Source: Prevotellaceae bacterium
GTDB taxonomy: Bacteria; Bacteroidota; Bacteroidia; Bacteroidales; UBA932
DNA length: 7,224 nucleotides
Reading direction: 5' to 3'
Assembly (NCBI GenBank): GCA_031258915.1
Contig: JAIRMD010000033.1
Location: 1-7,224, forward strand
A program made the position numbers and the translations under genes. The number at the start of each line of letters is the position of its first letter. Within the stretch, counting starts at the first letter, position 1. The notes beneath the pieces are model-generated. The model was given only the letters and a program-made list of their open reading frames with translations. It had not been told where the DNA came from and searched no databases. This document shows positions 5,908-7,224 of this stretch, in pieces.

Positions 5908-5950
5908 CACCTGCAAATTTCAGTTTTCACCGCTCCATTTTCTGTACGCT

Positions 5951-6730
5951 ATGATGCTTACTTTTCTTGGCACTGGCACTTCGCAGGGCGTTCCTATGAT
6001 AGGTTGCGGCTGCCGCGTATGCCGCTCCAGCGATTCGCGCGACAAGCGCCTGCGCACCTCGTCGCTGATTGAGGCAGGCGGCGTTGCGCTGGCGATTGAC
6101 GCAGGCCCCGACTTCCGCGCCCAAATGCTGCGCGAGCATGTAAAGCGTCTGGACGCCATCCTGCTCACGCACGAGCATACCGACCACGTTGGCGGGCTGG
6201 ACGATGTGCGGGCGTTCAACTACTTCATGAGCCGCCCCATGCCTGTGTACGCCGAGGAGCGCGTGCACCGCTCGCTACGCAGCATATTCGCCTACGCCTT
6301 CGACGAAAACAAGTACCCGGGTTCTCCGGAAATTGAGCAGGTAGCCATTCGAGCGAACCGGCCATTCGAGGTGCGTGGGGTGCGCGTAACGCCCATACGC
6401 ACCATGCACGCGCGGCTGCCGGTGCTGGGGTTTCGCGTAGGCAATATCGCCTATATTACCGATGCTAACTTTGTGAGCGAAGAATCGAAGCTGCTGCTGC
6501 AAGGCTGCGAAGTATTGGTAGTCAACGCGCTGCGGAGAGAGCCGCACCCTTCGCACTTTACGCTAAGCGAAGCGTTGACGCTGATAAGGGAGGTAAATCC
6601 TGCTCACGCCTACCTCACCCACGCCTCGCACCAGCTGGGATTGTACGCCGAGGTGCAGCCTACCCTTCCCGCGAACGTCACCCTTGCCTACGACGGGCTA
6701 AAGGTAGCGACTTTTACCGACACCGCTTAG
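5951..6730 (+). CDS. PhnP-like metallo-beta-lactamase-fold hydrolase
   Basis: The product is 259 residues (258 if it starts at the next codon, 5954). The N-terminus MLTFLGTGTSQGVPMIGCGC is that of the PhnP/COG1235 group. Cys19, Cys21 and Cys24 lie in the small zinc site seen in PhnP. The catalytic two-metal site is complete: THEHTDH (73-79, His74, His76, Asp78, His79), His153 in TMHARLP, Asp171 in YITDAN, and a C-terminal histidine in LTHASH (His224 or His227). It is a cytoplasmic hydrolase, probably of phosphodiester or cyclic phosphate bonds. PhnP itself acts on a cyclic ribose phosphate from phosphonate breakdown, but no phn genes are nearby, so the substrate is not known. The frame is open to 5894, but those residues do not resemble the family and the possible -7 box lies within that stretch. 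The gene is flanked by the direct repeats. Confidence 0.9.
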   Translation: MMLTFLGTGTSQGVPMIGCGCRVCRSSDSRDKRLRTSSLIEAGGVALAIDAGPDFRAQMLREHVKRLDAILLTHEHTDHVGGLDDVRAFNYFMSRPMPVYAEERVHRSLRSIFAYAFDENKYPGSPEIEQVAIRANRPFEVRGVRVTPIRTMHARLPVLGFRVGNIAYITDANFVSEESKLLLQGCEVLVVNALRREPHPSHFTLSEALTLIREVNPAHAYLTHASHQLGLYAEVQPTLPANVTLAYDGLKVATFTDTA

Positions 6731-6804
6731 CGCTTAGTGCAGTAAGCTTTCAGCGTGATGCTTATCGGATTGGCGTTGAAGTACGCATTTGCCAGCGTAT
6801 TCAT

Positions 6805-6823
6805 AATTCAAGCTTCCCACCTT
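6805..6823 (+). repeat. Direct repeat, right copy
   Basis: This is the identical second copy of AATTCAAGCTTCCCACCTT, 75 bases after the metallohydrolase stop. After the shared 19 bases the two copies diverge at once, so only this block is exact. Confidence 0.85.
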
Positions 6824-6861
6824 CGGAAAATGTTCAAAACCGTGTATCGCCCTCTCTCAGC

Positions 6862-6874
6862 TCCCCGTAGGGGA
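6862..6874. repeat. TCCCC/GGGGA palindrome
   Basis: TCCCC (6862-6866) pairs with GGGGA (6870-6874) around GTA. It shares the GTAGGGG core with the hairpins at 52-79 and 5846-5859, and follows the right 19-base repeat by about 40 bases. Confidence 0.5.
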
Positions 6875-7074
6875 TTAATAGCTGCTGCTTTAAGCTTCGT
6901 GCGTTTGCCCCGTTTCGCAATAGCGCTCGTATTCATAGAGCACAACAAAGCATATCAAGAGCAAATGCACCAGATACGAGAGCACCAAGAGCGCATTTGG
7001 CCTAAAAAAGGTAAAGAACCTCCACAAGGAGAACAGCGGAAAGGTCGAGAACTAAAAATGTAGATGCAAGCAAA

Positions 7075-7167
7075 TCACAAGTTGTGCTGCCTCGATGCTA
7101 CGAGAGTGACGATGCCCAGAATAAACAACCCACCACCAAAGATACCGATAACAATCAATGTGTTCAT
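7075..7167 (-). CDS. Possible 30-residue single-span membrane peptide
   Basis: From the ATG at 7167 the frame reads MNTLIVIGIFGGGLFILGIV, then TLVASRQHNL and a TGA at 7075-7077. Residues 3-24 form one hydrophobic helix with glycines at 8, 11-13 and 18, and the C-terminus is short, polar and basic. The composition is what is expected of a small membrane protein, and no other gene overlaps it. It is near KdpF in size but does not have the KdpF-type ending, and no kdp genes are visible. No convincing promoter or ribosome-binding site is seen upstream, though starts here generally lack the latter. The function is unknown; it could also be chance. Confidence 0.4.
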   Translation of the reverse strand: MNTLIVIGIFGGGLFILGIVTLVASRQHNL

Positions 7168-7208
7168 TTTCAACTAAAAACGCTAAAAAAGGGGGGTATT
7201 CCTTTGCT

Positions 7209-7223
7209 TTACGATACTCGTAA
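7209..7223. repeat. Short hairpin at the window edge
   Basis: TTACGA (7209-7214) pairs with TCGTAA (7218-7223) around TAC. It lies about 40 bases upstream of the possible small membrane gene and at the end of the window, so its context is cut off. Confidence 0.4.
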
Positions 7224-7224
7224 G

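Larger units (their letters stand above)
5601..5950. other. Repeat-rich intergenic region between divergent genes
   Basis: No gene is supported. The first 100 bases are AT-rich with poly-T tracts and hold the putative DUF3467 promoter. A 19-base repeat (5717-5735) follows. Then comes CCTCACCCCCAGCCCCTCTC (5743-5762), which looks like a C-rich motif I recall as recurring between genes in many bacteria. Two small palindromes lie at 5812-5826 and 5846-5859. A weak -7 box for the hydrolase gene lies at 5900-5907. An in-frame upstream extension of the hydrolase from 5894 is not conserved in character. Confidence 0.6.
6731..7074. other. Intergenic region with second repeat copy and a doubtful ORF
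   Basis: This stretch holds the right copy of the 19-base repeat and a CCCC/GGGG palindrome. An open frame at 6755-7063 (+) could encode 102 residues, but its first half runs straight through those repeats and lacks family character. The second half (KAYQEQMHQIREHQERIW and a Lys/Gly/Glu-rich tail) is hydrophilic and more protein-like, so a short gene fragment or relic is possible. I recognise no family and would not call it a gene with confidence. Confidence 0.45.

Noticed and set aside
6755..7063. Plus-strand 102-codon frame as a confident gene
   Set aside because: Half of it is made from the 19-base repeat and a palindrome, and no family is recognised; kept only as a possible fragment within the intergenic entry.

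Overview
The window most likely comes from the chromosome of a member of the Bacteroidota (Bacteroidetes). Two promoters fit the phylum consensus (TTG/TTTG, 19-20 bp, TAnnTTTG), starts lack clear Shine-Dalgarno sequences, and the gene set is typical of the phylum: SDR-type threonine dehydrogenase, DUF3467 protein, PhnP-like metallohydrolase. Genus cannot be read from the sequence. Most of the window is ordinary metabolism; the accessory signal sits in the short spaces between genes.

Layout. Bases 1-312 are non-coding: a (GT)n microsatellite, two strong hairpins, a leftward promoter, a terminator-like hairpin with a T-run, and the rightward promoter of kbl. Bases 313-2502 (+) hold kbl and an SDR-type L-threonine 3-dehydrogenase. 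Together they convert threonine to 2-amino-3-oxobutyrate and then to glycine plus acetyl-CoA. A tandem heptanucleotide repeat lies at their junction. Bases 2513-5110 (-) hold, in transcription order, etfB, two decayed small genes, etfA, and a small secreted heavy-metal-associated (HMA) protein. EtfA and EtfB form a flavin electron carrier. The decayed genes are a DUF4258 remnant with an internal deletion and a DUF2283 gene with a one-base frameshift. They look like a broken two-gene, toxin-antitoxin-like cassette inserted between etfB and etfA; neither has an intact reading frame as a family member.

Bases 5111-5282 contain two strong hairpins separating etfB from the upstream DUF3467 gene (5283-5600, -). 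Bases 5601-5950 are a repeat-rich spacer. A PhnP-like metallo-beta-lactamase-fold hydrolase follows (about 5951-6730, +). After it comes a second repeat-bearing spacer that shares a 19-base direct repeat with the first, so the hydrolase gene is bracketed by direct repeats. A possible 30-residue single-span membrane peptide (7075-7167, -) lies near the right edge.

The best candidate for something unusual is the double relic at 3921-4229. It is invisible to plain ORF calling because both genes are broken, yet both are recognisable when the frames are joined.
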